From positions 744,001 to 808,000 of the forward strand of contig NZ_BDQK01000013.1 of assembly GCF_003864295.1 (NCBI RefSeq): DNA of 64,000 bases, in the 5' to 3' direction. Origin of the DNA: Aphanothece sacrum FPU1 (lineage in GTDB: Bacteria > Cyanobacteriota > Cyanobacteriia > Cyanobacteriales > Microcystaceae). The position numbers and the translations under genes were made by a program. Under the pieces are notes generated by a model that did no database searches, was not told the origin of the DNA, and saw only the letters and a list, made by a program, of their open reading frames with translations. Shown here one piece after another: positions 35,554 through 43,355 of this stretch; positions within the stretch are counted from its first letter, which is position 1; each line of letters opens with the position of its first letter.

Positions 35554-36501
35554 CTAGAAGTAGAATCTCTTGGTAAGTCCTGTTTTTATCTTATTTAACC
35601 CATGCTTTATCAGTTTAAAATCTTCTGGCTCAGTAAAAGATAATAATCCCACTAACATGAGCCATTGAAATAAAAATAAATTCATGGCATATTCGAGAGA
35701 GAGGTGCATTCCCACTGCTATTAATAAGGCAAAACGACGGGTTTCTTTAAACCATAAACCAATAGGAATAAATAATTCAACTACTAAAACTATCCAAGTC
35801 ATTATCTTCATTAATGTTAATGAAGTAAACAAAAATTGAGGAACGGGAAAATGTCCAAATAAATCGTCTAAATGACTAACATAATAAATTGCTGTTCCAT
35901 TAACCCAGTCTTCTCCTTTCATTTTTTCCCATACTGTAGAAAAGTAAATTAATGACATCTGAATCTGAAGTAATCTTAAAGCCCAAGTTGATTTTTTTTT
36001 ATTTAAAGTATATCCTTTACGAGTATTTAAACAATTATCTAAAGAATAGTAAGTTCCAATTGGCATAAATATTAAAAAAAATCCTATTAGTCTAAATAAA
36101 GTATCTTCTGCATCAAATAAAATATGATGGCGATGGACAAAAGAAACAAACCAAATAAAGACACAAATCGCTTGAAATCTGCTAAATAAGCCAATTAATA
36201 ATAGAATAATTTGAGAGACAAAAATTCCATAACACAGCCATAATACGTCATTATTCTTAGGTAGCCACATAAAAATTGTTAGAGTATCAGGATCAATAAT
36301 TTCTCTAGATACTGAGTAAGGTAAAAGCCCATTTTCTCCAAACCAATTGTTTAAATCTGGTAACAAAACTAAAAGATTAATTAGTAATAAAAAACTATAA
36401 AAAATGCGAATAATATCACAAATTTGAGGATTAATAGGCTGATGAAAAAATATATTCCAACCTCGAAAAATTTGCTTCCAGCTTAAAGAAGAAATACTCA
36501 T
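35554..36501 (-). CDS. HTTM-domain (vitamin K gamma-carboxylase-like) membrane protein
   Basis: 315 aa from ATG 36501. Multiple membrane spans. The HTTM features are FIWFVSFVHRHHILFDAEDTLFRLIGFF and LQIQMSLIYFSTVWEKMKGEDW, typical of bacterial relatives of gamma-glutamyl carboxylase. The start overlaps the stop of the preceding gene (ATGA), so the two are translationally coupled. The activity in bacteria is largely unknown. Confidence 0.85.
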   Translation of the reverse strand: MSISSLSWKQIFRGWNIFFHQPINPQICDIIRIFYSFLLLINLLVLLPDLNNWFGENGLLPYSVSREIIDPDTLTIFMWLPKNNDVLWLCYGIFVSQIILLLIGLFSRFQAICVFIWFVSFVHRHHILFDAEDTLFRLIGFFLIFMPIGTYYSLDNCLNTRKGYTLNKKKSTWALRLLQIQMSLIYFSTVWEKMKGEDWVNGTAIYYVSHLDDLFGHFPVPQFLFTSLTLMKIMTWIVLVVELFIPIGLWFKETRRFALLIAVGMHLSLEYAMNLFLFQWLMLVGLLSFTEPEDFKLIKHGLNKIKTGLTKRFYF

Positions 36502-37037
36502 GGATTCCCTTGCCAAGTATACAGTTGAGTATAATTTATTTTCTGATTATCTGATATTTCTTTCTGTACTTTATTGTCGTTAGGTGGCGGAATATTGACC
36601 CATTCTTGAATTAAAAAAATTTTGATAGGTTTCGCTTCTGGATTATTAGGAGAAACAATATTTTTAGCTAAATATTCAGCTAAATGTGGCCAAGTTTTTT
36701 GATAAGTTTGTAAGCGAACACCATCATAATATTCCATATATCGAAACTTAATAAAACGTTCCCAAATTGACATTTGAGTCCAATCAGGAGAAGACCATTT
36801 TCCTTGAGTTAGATCAGAAAATGTGATTTTTGCAATAATACGACTATTAATTTTATCCACATTAGGAGCAAATAATTGCCAACTTCCTTGCCAAATTCCC
36901 ATAGCATCTACTATGGGGTCAATCATCTGTTTTAAGCGACCATGTAACAAAGAAGTTTCAGGTAAACCGTCAATTAATATTAAGAATAAGATAAAAGCAA
37001 TAAAAGTATTAAGAACAAATCTTTGACCTAATTTCAT
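36498..37037 (-). CDS. Membrane-anchored partner of the HTTM protein, unknown function
   Basis: 179 aa from ATG 37037 (a GTG at 37043 is also possible). One N-terminal hydrophobic span (LNTFIAFILFLILIDGLP) is followed by a soluble domain with GIWQGSWQLFAPNVDKINSRI, WTQMSIWERFIKFRYMEYYDGV, then a region rich in polar residues. The phrase 'W.LFAPN' followed by a predicted beta region is typical of proteins encoded beside HTTM genes. Coupling with the downstream HTTM gene by an ATGA overlap suggests a two-protein complex. Confidence 0.72.
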   Translation of the reverse strand: MKLGQRFVLNTFIAFILFLILIDGLPETSLLHGRLKQMIDPIVDAMGIWQGSWQLFAPNVDKINSRIIAKITFSDLTQGKWSSPDWTQMSIWERFIKFRYMEYYDGVRLQTYQKTWPHLAEYLAKNIVSPNNPEAKPIKIFLIQEWVNIPPPNDNKVQKEISDNQKINYTQLYTWQGNP

Positions 37038-37080
37038 CAACACTTTTTAAGTATTAGATAATATTGATTTATGTAAAAAA

Positions 37081-37183
37081 CCCAGGGCGGGTTTATCTAG
37101 TTTTTTGGTAATAATCATTGATTTATATAAAAAACCCGCCCCTACTACAAATTTTGTGTAATTAATTTTGTCTATCTACTTAT
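37081..37183. repeat. Repeat C, copy in the 37.0-37.3 kb spacer
   Basis: Nearly identical to the copy at 33949-34054, including the 3' extension. Just upstream (37064-37084) there is a partial duplicate of its own internal segment (TTGATTTATGTAAAAAACCC). The rest of the 304-nt spacer holds a weak hairpin (CCGACGA / TCGTCTCGG, 37221-37251) but no gene. Confidence 0.7.
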
Positions 37184-37347
37184 TAAGATTCTACTAAAAT
37201 TATATAAAATCAGAAAGAGAACCGACGACTTTCCTTGTTTCGTCTCGGCTCTCTTGCTGGTTTTCGCTCCTCACACTTGTAATAACTATAGAAGAAACTT
37301 TTTATTTTGTCACTGTCCTTAAAGAAAATTTTAAATTTGTTGTAAAG

Positions 37348-38265
37348 TTATAATTCGACTGGGGGAACACGCCCTGTTTCCCTCTCCCAGAGCCTCTTTA
37401 ACCATTGTTGTGTCACCCAAATTAATCCTAGTCTGGCTTGGGATAATTCGGGAGTCTCTCGCAACGTTTCTCCAAAAATACGACAATAACGCTCAAATTC
37501 TAAAAAAGATAGGCTTAAATTAGTAGCTAATTTACTTAAACTCTCTAAAGATTCACTAGAAACTTGATCACTCGTGTTTACTAAGCAAGAAATCAGCGAT
37601 CGCTCTTTTGGGTCACTTAACCATAAATTTTTCTCTGATGTCCTTAACCAAGGAATGGGTTGAGGTTTTTTTTGAGGCTGAGTAAAACTACTCAAAACCG
37701 AGTCATTAAGCTGGATTATCCCTTCTTGATCTCCAAGACGTAATAGGGCGCAACAACGAGCATGAGCATAGTTAACTAAGAATGAATTGTCATAATTACC
37801 TGACATTTGTCGGTGATTTGACGGTTGCCATTCTTCAAAATTAAGCGAACTAATGTATTGTAGCCACATGGCCAAGGAGGAATCAGTCAAACGAAAATCT
37901 AACCACCCTGGTTCAATAAATCTCACCCTGACACTTAACTGAGGAAACAACTCGTCAGAATCATCAATCTGAGGGAGCAAAAGAGCTAATATATCTTGAG
38001 CTAGTTGTGGAGGGGATAAACCAGACTGACGGGATAATTGAAACGCGATCGCACAACGATAAGTAATGTCTGTCCCATGAGACAAACGAAATAGAGAAAT
38101 CTCTTGAACTTTCAAATCATTGGGAGCAACTTGTAACCCTGATTTACAATTTAATCGAGTCAATAAAAATAGTTTCAGGCACTTCTGAAGGGAAAAAGTC
38201 TCTAATGTCAGATTAAACGGATAAAAATGTCCTTTAATTCCTTGATTATCTAGGCTAAAATTCAC
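37348..38265 (-). CDS. Stand-alone DALR anticodon-binding-like protein
   Basis: 305 aa. The C-terminal third (VNYAHARCCALLRLG to LGLIWVTQQWLKRLWE) has the all-helical DALR pattern found at the C-terminus of arginyl-tRNA synthetase, but no catalytic synthetase domain (no HIGH/KMSKS) is present. The N-terminal part resembles the tRNA-synthetase additional domain (LSHGTDITYRCAIAFQLSRQSGLSPPQLAQDILALL). Similar stand-alone proteins occur in cyanobacteria. A tRNA-binding or decoy role is only an inference. Confidence 0.75.
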   Translation of the reverse strand: MNFSLDNQGIKGHFYPFNLTLETFSLQKCLKLFLLTRLNCKSGLQVAPNDLKVQEISLFRLSHGTDITYRCAIAFQLSRQSGLSPPQLAQDILALLLPQIDDSDELFPQLSVRVRFIEPGWLDFRLTDSSLAMWLQYISSLNFEEWQPSNHRQMSGNYDNSFLVNYAHARCCALLRLGDQEGIIQLNDSVLSSFTQPQKKPQPIPWLRTSEKNLWLSDPKERSLISCLVNTSDQVSSESLESLSKLATNLSLSFLEFERYCRIFGETLRETPELSQARLGLIWVTQQWLKRLWERETGRVPPVEL

Positions 38266-38388
38266 ATTTTTAAGATGGATTCCAAAGATTATGTTTTAGA
38301 TTTAAAAAATTTAGTTTGGAGCATTATTGATCACCCAAATTATTAATTATAAATACGATAGGAATAGAAGGACAAATTTGCCGTTTTA

Positions 38389-38865
38389 TTATGACCATTT
38401 GTAGGGAATTAGGTCTGTATCAAATGGTAAACGTTCTTCGTCGGGAGTATCTGCTATAAAAGCAACTGAGTTAAGATGCAAGGCAAAGGTTTCTTGAGTA
38501 CCAACTGCTTGAAAACCATGCCAAATTCCTGGAGGAAACTGAACTAGCTTGGGAGCCAATTCTCCTAACAATATAGTATCAACTCTTTCATAGGTTGGAG
38601 AATCCTCTCTAGCATCGTAGAGAACAAGTTTTAATAACCCTATAATGACAGCAATTTGGTCTATCTGTATAGAGTGCTTATACCAAGCCTTGATAACACC
38701 AGGAAAAGTAGAAGTGATATAAGCTTGTCCAAAACCGGGGAAAATAGAATCATCAAATCTTTGGACTTCCATCAGTCGTCCTCGTTCATTAGGAACAAGT
38801 TTTAAGGGAGATACTTGTACCCCATCTATCCAATCTACATTAGAGACTTTTGATGTCAAACCCAT
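38389..38865 (-). CDS. dTDP-4-dehydrorhamnose 3,5-epimerase-like cupin (RmlC-related)
   Basis: 158 aa from ATG 38865. An upstream in-frame start at 38925 would overlap the divergent gene. RmlC-like features: LVPNERGRLMEVQRFDD, then TSTFPGVIKAWYKHSIQID (the family's active-site His region), LYDAREDSPTYER and KLVQFPPGIWHGFQAVG. It is shorter than typical RmlC (about 180) and of the 'epimerase-related' branch. Likely a nucleotide-sugar enzyme for surface glycan. Divergent from the aldolase-like gene. Confidence 0.8.
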   Translation of the reverse strand: MGLTSKVSNVDWIDGVQVSPLKLVPNERGRLMEVQRFDDSIFPGFGQAYITSTFPGVIKAWYKHSIQIDQIAVIIGLLKLVLYDAREDSPTYERVDTILLGELAPKLVQFPPGIWHGFQAVGTQETFALHLNSVAFIADTPDEERLPFDTDLIPYKWS

Positions 38866-38945
38866 AAAAACTAGAGAGATTGTTGACAATTTATACTTGC
38901 TATTATATCTTAAATCATATTGCATATTATAGAATTTGGAAATTA

Positions 38946-39752
38946 GTGGTTATCAATCATTTAAACTTATTGTTATTTACAAAAGATGTATCATTAGCAA
39001 AACAAGCTGAGGAAGCAGGTGTTGAGAGCATTATAGTTGATTGGGAGCAAACAGGTAAACATCAAAGACAGAGCGGTTATTCAACAGAGATTAACTCACA
39101 TACAACCCAAAATGTGATTGAGCTTGCTGAAGTTATTACTATACCAATTACAGTCAGGATTAATCCCTTTGGATCAAATACCATTAAAGAAATTGAGACA
39201 GCACTAGATTGCGGTGCTAAGATTATTATGTTGCCTATGGCCAAACATCCCAGAGAAGTAGAAAAATTTCTAGATTTAGTTCATGGGAGAGCGGAAACAA
39301 TCATTCAGATTGAAACTTCCGAGTTAGTTGAACATTGCCATCTCCTTCGAGATCTTTCATGGAACTATGCTTACATCGGTTTGAATGACCTAACTATTTC
39401 ACGCCAAAAAACATGGATTTGGGATTTAGTAGCTGATGGCACAGTAGAAAAGATTTTTGAAAGTTTAGGGCATCGTCTAATCGGGTTTGGAGGTGTTACT
39501 ATAATTAGTGGTGGAAACCCTATCCCTTTCATCAACATCTTACATGAAATGTCCCGACTAAACTGTCGATTAAGTGTTTTAAGACGTAGTTTCAAAAGGG
39601 AAATTGTAGGGCGTGATTTTCAGACTGAAATTGATGCTATTCGGACTGCTTGGGTGGCTGCATCCGAAAGGAATCCGAAGACTATTCAGGATGATCATCT
39701 AGCTTTTATAGAGCTACTTCGAGATAAAAAATATATGTTATACAAAGTTTAA
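38946..39752 (+). CDS. HpcH/HpaI aldolase/citrate lyase-family protein
   Basis: 268 aa, starting at GTG 38946 (LVVINHLNLLLFT). Upstream in-frame codons reach 38880 but read into the divergent promoter. The TIM-barrel family shows VESIIVDWEQTGK, ITVRINPFGSN with the conserved Arg, and ETIIQIETSELVEH with the metal-binding Glu. The conserved acidic partner is likely in the IGLNDLTISRQ segment. These enzymes cleave or form C-C bonds of 2-keto acids. It precedes a glycosyltransferase gene, so a role in making an unusual sugar or sugar acid is possible. Confidence 0.8.
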   Translation: MVINHLNLLLFTKDVSLAKQAEEAGVESIIVDWEQTGKHQRQSGYSTEINSHTTQNVIELAEVITIPITVRINPFGSNTIKEIETALDCGAKIIMLPMAKHPREVEKFLDLVHGRAETIIQIETSELVEHCHLLRDLSWNYAYIGLNDLTISRQKTWIWDLVADGTVEKIFESLGHRLIGFGGVTIISGGNPIPFINILHEMSRLNCRLSVLRRSFKREIVGRDFQTEIDAIRTAWVAASERNPKTIQDDHLAFIELLRDKKYMLYKV

Positions 39753-39804
39753 GTTTTTTAAAAAAATTGTATTTTTGATTTTCTTCGTTTTTTTTAAAGA
39801 CCCA

Positions 39805-40920
39805 ATGATGGATATAGCTGTTATCATCCCATTATTTAATGGTGCCAAATGGATTCGTCAAACCCTAGAGTCAGTTTTTTCTCAATCTCACTTACCACGA
39901 GAAGTGGTAGTAGTAGATGATGGCTCAACCGATAAATCATTAGAAATCCTTCAGGATTTTCCTCATGTCAAACTGTTACGATCTCCCGATAAAGGAGGTC
40001 CTGCGGCGCGAAATTTTGGACTACAACAGACTACAGCACCATTGGTAGCATTTCTCGATCAGGATGATATTTGGCATCCTGATCACCTGCGTCTTTTAAG
40101 CGGTCTTCTGTGTCAATATCCTCAATATCCGGCTGCCGTTGCCATGATGTTAAGTTTTGAAGATAACCTAGTGTTTCCACATCCTGTTCTCGATGAGTAT
40201 CCTTTGGATTTTTGGAGTACCTTTCCCAGAAATAGTATTGGTGGTCCTTCGCCAATTCTAATCCGTAGAACTGCTCTCGATTCAATTGGAGGCTGGCCAA
40301 CAAAATTTTCTACAAGTGCTTTTTATGCTTGGCTGAGACTCAGTGCCAATCATCCCTTTATGCAAAACCGAAGCTTTACAGTTGGATATCGTCAGCATGA
40401 TCAATCTCATAGCTATAGATTACGGAAACAATGTAGTTTTTATGATGAACAAATAGAAGCTTTAGAAGATGCCCTTCCTTATAGGATAATGGCTCAACCT
40501 CAAGAAGAGAAAGAGTTAAGAAAACGGTTAGATACTTGGTTCATTTTATCTGATCTATTGAAGGCAATAGTTAATTGTGATTACACGCTTCTAGAAAAGT
40601 ATGCTCTGATTTTAGAAGATAATTTATCTGACTTCTCAACGGAATTTAGTGAATCTTTGTGTCAAAGTTTAGTCTTTTGGAATTTAGTACCTGTTTGGCG
40701 TTATGATTCATTACAACAGCAGCAACAACTAATAGAAACTCTATTAGAACATTGGCCTAAAAAAGCAGAAAGAACGAGACAAATTATCCGATCATTGACT
40801 CAGCAAATTGCACCAAGAAAAGCATTTATAAAATATCTATTACATCGTCCCTTTTCTTGGAAACGGTGGATTGTATTTTCAGAGATAATCTTCAATTTAT
40901 CCCCAACCCCTAACCCCTAA
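39805..40920 (+). CDS. Family 2 glycosyltransferase
   Basis: 371 aa from ATG 39805. Canonical GT-A fold start (MDIAVIIPLFNGAKWIRQTLES), VVDDGSTDKSLEILQ, GGPAARNFGLQQTTAPLVAF, then the metal-binding LDQDDIWHPDHL. The rest is helical and not membrane-spanning. The C-terminal SPTPNP and stop codon are encoded by a CCCCTAA tandem repeat, so the gene end has been remodelled by the repeat. It is downstream of the aldolase-like gene. Confidence 0.88.
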   Translation: MMDIAVIIPLFNGAKWIRQTLESVFSQSHLPREVVVVDDGSTDKSLEILQDFPHVKLLRSPDKGGPAARNFGLQQTTAPLVAFLDQDDIWHPDHLRLLSGLLCQYPQYPAAVAMMLSFEDNLVFPHPVLDEYPLDFWSTFPRNSIGGPSPILIRRTALDSIGGWPTKFSTSAFYAWLRLSANHPFMQNRSFTVGYRQHDQSHSYRLRKQCSFYDEQIEALEDALPYRIMAQPQEEKELRKRLDTWFILSDLLKAIVNCDYTLLEKYALILEDNLSDFSTEFSESLCQSLVFWNLVPVWRYDSLQQQQQLIETLLEHWPKKAERTRQIIRSLTQQIAPRKAFIKYLLHRPFSWKRWIVFSEIIFNLSPTPNP

Positions 40921-40925
40921 CCCCC
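40900..40925. repeat. CCCCTAA tandem repeat overlapping the glycosyltransferase stop
   Basis: Heptamer CCCCAAC/CCCCTAA repeated through the last codons and the stop. The complementary version is in the nrtB-nrtC spacer at 1143-1164. Such C-tract repeats could form quadruplex or i-motif structures; that is speculation. Confidence 0.65.
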
Positions 40926-41035
40926 ATCTTCACTTTGGCCTACTTGTCACCCCGTCAGCCCTTATTCTCTCGTTGAAAAAATTATCCACGACGAACTCCG
41001 AATTCAGGTTGCCCCTTTACAACCCCTATGACGTG

Positions 41036-41102
41036 CTATAATTATCGGGCGGTAATCCCCACGAAGCAAGAATCCCACCGCTTCTAGCTGTGGAAGTTTC
41101 AA
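41036..41102 (+). other. Relic of a tnpB-type element 3' end upstream of dxs
   Basis: The run CGAAGCAAGAATCCCACCGC, followed by a hairpin (CCAC/GTGG around GCT/AGC with loop TCT, 41074-41092) and then AAGTTTCAAA, resembles the 3' ends of cyanobacterial TnpB elements as I remember them. No tnpB lies nearby. It sits in the dxs leader. Confidence 0.35.
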
Positions 41103-41152
41103 AGTGAGATATAGCGATCTAAAATTAAACTCGTAGAAAACAGGCCATTTCT

Positions 41153-43063
41153 ATGCATATAAGTGACATGACTCATCCCAATCAGTTGCATGGCTTATCA
41201 CTTCGACAACTGGAGGATGTCGCCCGTCAAATTCGAGAAAAACATTTACAAACCGTCGCCGCAATAGGAGGCCATTTAGGCCCAGGGTTAGGAGTTGTAG
41301 AATTAACCGTTGCCTTATACCAAACCCTAGATTTAGACCGAGATAAAGTCATTTGGGATGTGGGACACCAAGCCTATCCCCATAAAATATTAACCGGACG
41401 TTATCATCGTTTCCACACTTTACGGCAAAAAAAAGGCGTTGCTGGCTATCTTAAACGTTGTGAGAGTCAATTTGACCATTTTGGAGCGGGACACGCCTCT
41501 ACTAGCATTTCTGCTGCTTTGGGAATGGCTTTAGCCAGAGATTCTCAAGGAGAAGACTACAAAGTTGTTGCTATCATCGGAGATGGTGCCTTAACCGGAG
41601 GTATGGCCCTAGAAGCCATTAACCACGCCGGCCATTTGCCCCATACTAACCTGATGGTGGTCTTAAACGACAATGAAATGTCGATTTCTCCCAATGTGGG
41701 CGCAATTTCTCGTTATCTCAACAAAGTTCGTCTCAGTGATCCGGTACAGTTCCTCTCAGACAACCTAGAAGAACAATTTAAGCATTTACCCTTCTTTGGT
41801 GAGGCATTTAATCCCGAAATGGAACGGCTTAAGGAAGGCATGAAACGCCTTGCTGTACCGAAAGTTGGCGCAGTCATTGAAGAATTGGGCTTTAAATATT
41901 TTGGCCCTATTGATGGTCATAATTTACAAGAATTAATCGCCACCTTCAAACAAGCCCATAAAGCCACAGGCCCCGTATTCGTCCATGTTGCCACAGTTAA
42001 AGGCAAAGGTTACGAATTAGCCGAAAAAGATCAAGTGGGCTATCATGCCCAAAGTCCCTTTAATTTGGCGACCGGAAAAGCTATTCCCTCCAATACCCCT
42101 AAACCTCCTAGTTATTCCAAGGTTTTTGCCCATACCCTCACTACCCTCGCTCAAAATAACCCTAAAATTATCGGTATTACGGCAGCGATGGCTACTGGGA
42201 CAGGACTTGATAAACTTCAGGCAAAATTACCGAAACAATACATTGATGTGGGTATTGCCGAACAACACGGCGTTACTTTAGCCGCAGGGTTAGCTTGTGA
42301 AGGAATGCGCCCCGTAGTGGCGATTTACTCCACTTTTCTACAACGGGCTTACGATCAGGTCTTACACGATGTCTGTATTCAAAACTTGCCCGTTTTCTTC
42401 TGTTTAGATCGGGCCGGTATTGTAGGCGCAGACGGGCCTACCCATCAAGGGATGTATGATATTGCCTATCTACGGTGTATCCCCAATATGGCTATTATGG
42501 CACCCAAAGATGAAGCGGAATTACAACGCATGATAGTGACGGGAATCAATCATACTGATGGCCCTATTGCTATGCGTTATCCTCGTGGTAACGGTATCGG
42601 GGTTCCTCTGATGGAAGAAGGATGGGAACCTTTACCCATCGGCAAAGGGGAAATTCTGCGTAATGGGGATGATCTTTTATTAGTCGCTTACGGTAGCATG
42701 GTTAATACGGCCTTGCAAGTGGCTGAAGTTCTCAGAGAACACTCTGTTGAGGCCACAGTCATAAACGCCCGTTTTGTTAAACCTTTAGATACCGAGTTGA
42801 TCCTACCTCTAGCCCAACGTATCGGTAAAGTCGTTACTTTAGAGGAAGGCTGTTTAATGGGAGGTTTCGGATCGGCTGTAGCTGAGGCTTTAATGGACAA
42901 TAATGTCTTAGTTCCTCTTAAACGCTTTGGAGTCGGGGATCACCTAGTTGATCATGCTACACCCAATGAATCTAAATCTGATTTGGGGTTAACCAGTCCT
43001 CAAATTACGGAACAAATTCTCAAAACCTTTTTTAGTGTTAAACAATCTTCTGTTGTCAGCTAA
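41153..43063 (+). CDS. dxs: 1-deoxy-D-xylulose-5-phosphate synthase
   Basis: 636 aa. First enzyme of the MEP pathway: pyruvate plus glyceraldehyde-3-phosphate to DXP, TPP-dependent. The TPP-binding region [19 protein letters not shown] ends in [13 protein letters not shown]. The catalytic Glu motif is [19 protein letters not shown]. The C-terminal transketolase domain is also complete ([28 protein letters not shown]). Length is normal. It is the essential supply of isoprenoids for chlorophyll, carotenoids and quinones. Monocistronic. Confidence 0.97.
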   Translation: MHISDMTHPNQLHGLSLRQLEDVARQIREKHLQTVAAIGGHLGPGLGVVELTVALYQTLDLDRDKVIWDVGHQAYPHKILTGRYHRFHTLRQKKGVAGYLKRCESQFDHFGAGHASTSISAALGMALARDSQGEDYKVVAIIGDGALTGGMALEAINHAGHLPHTNLMVVLNDNEMSISPNVGAISRYLNKVRLSDPVQFLSDNLEEQFKHLPFFGEAFNPEMERLKEGMKRLAVPKVGAVIEELGFKYFGPIDGHNLQELIATFKQAHKATGPVFVHVATVKGKGYELAEKDQVGYHAQSPFNLATGKAIPSNTPKPPSYSKVFAHTLTTLAQNNPKIIGITAAMATGTGLDKLQAKLPKQYIDVGIAEQHGVTLAAGLACEGMRPVVAIYSTFLQRAYDQVLHDVCIQNLPVFFCLDRAGIVGADGPTHQGMYDIAYLRCIPNMAIMAPKDEAELQRMIVTGINHTDGPIAMRYPRGNGIGVPLMEEGWEPLPIGKGEILRNGDDLLLVAYGSMVNTALQVAEVLREHSVEATVINARFVKPLDTELILPLAQRIGKVVTLEEGCLMGGFGSAVAEALMDNNVLVPLKRFGVGDHLVDHATPNESKSDLGLTSPQITEQILKTFFSVKQSSVVS

Positions 43064-43088
43064 ATTACACTAATTAGACAAATAAACT

Positions 43089-43114
43089 GTAGGGGTCAGA
43101 CTGTTGACCCCTAT
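43089..43114. repeat. Palindromic repeat B, copy 3, likely dxs terminator
   Basis: GTAGGGGTCA and TGACCCCTAT arms, 26 nt after the dxs stop and followed by a T-rich run (ATTTTTTCC). The central part (GACTGT) is diverged from copy 2. Position and T-run fit an intrinsic terminator. Confidence 0.6.
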
Positions 43115-43193
43115 ATTTTTTCCTATCAATTGATTAAGATGTATAGCAGTAGCCAAGGCAATTAGGACATTTTCCAAAGCTCAAACAAGGGCG

Positions 43194-43310
43194 ATGACAA
43201 CGGTTTTACTGTTGCCTGTGATTTATCAAATGGGAGAAGAACGGAGTCAAGAACTAATTAATACTTATTTTCCACGTTTTTGTCAAAAAAAATATGAAGT
43301 GATTACTTAA
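43194..43310 (+). pseudogene. Short coding relic of unknown origin
   Basis: A 38-aa open frame (MTTVLLLPVIYQMGEERSQE then LINTYFPRFCQKKYEVIT) with no ribosome binding site. It reads like the end of a larger protein and could be a relic. No family is recognised. It lies between the dxs terminator and the NACHT gene. Confidence 0.2.
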
Positions 43311-43355
43311 TTAAAGTCAAATTTACGTGACTGTATCAGACAAAAGATTCTTTTA

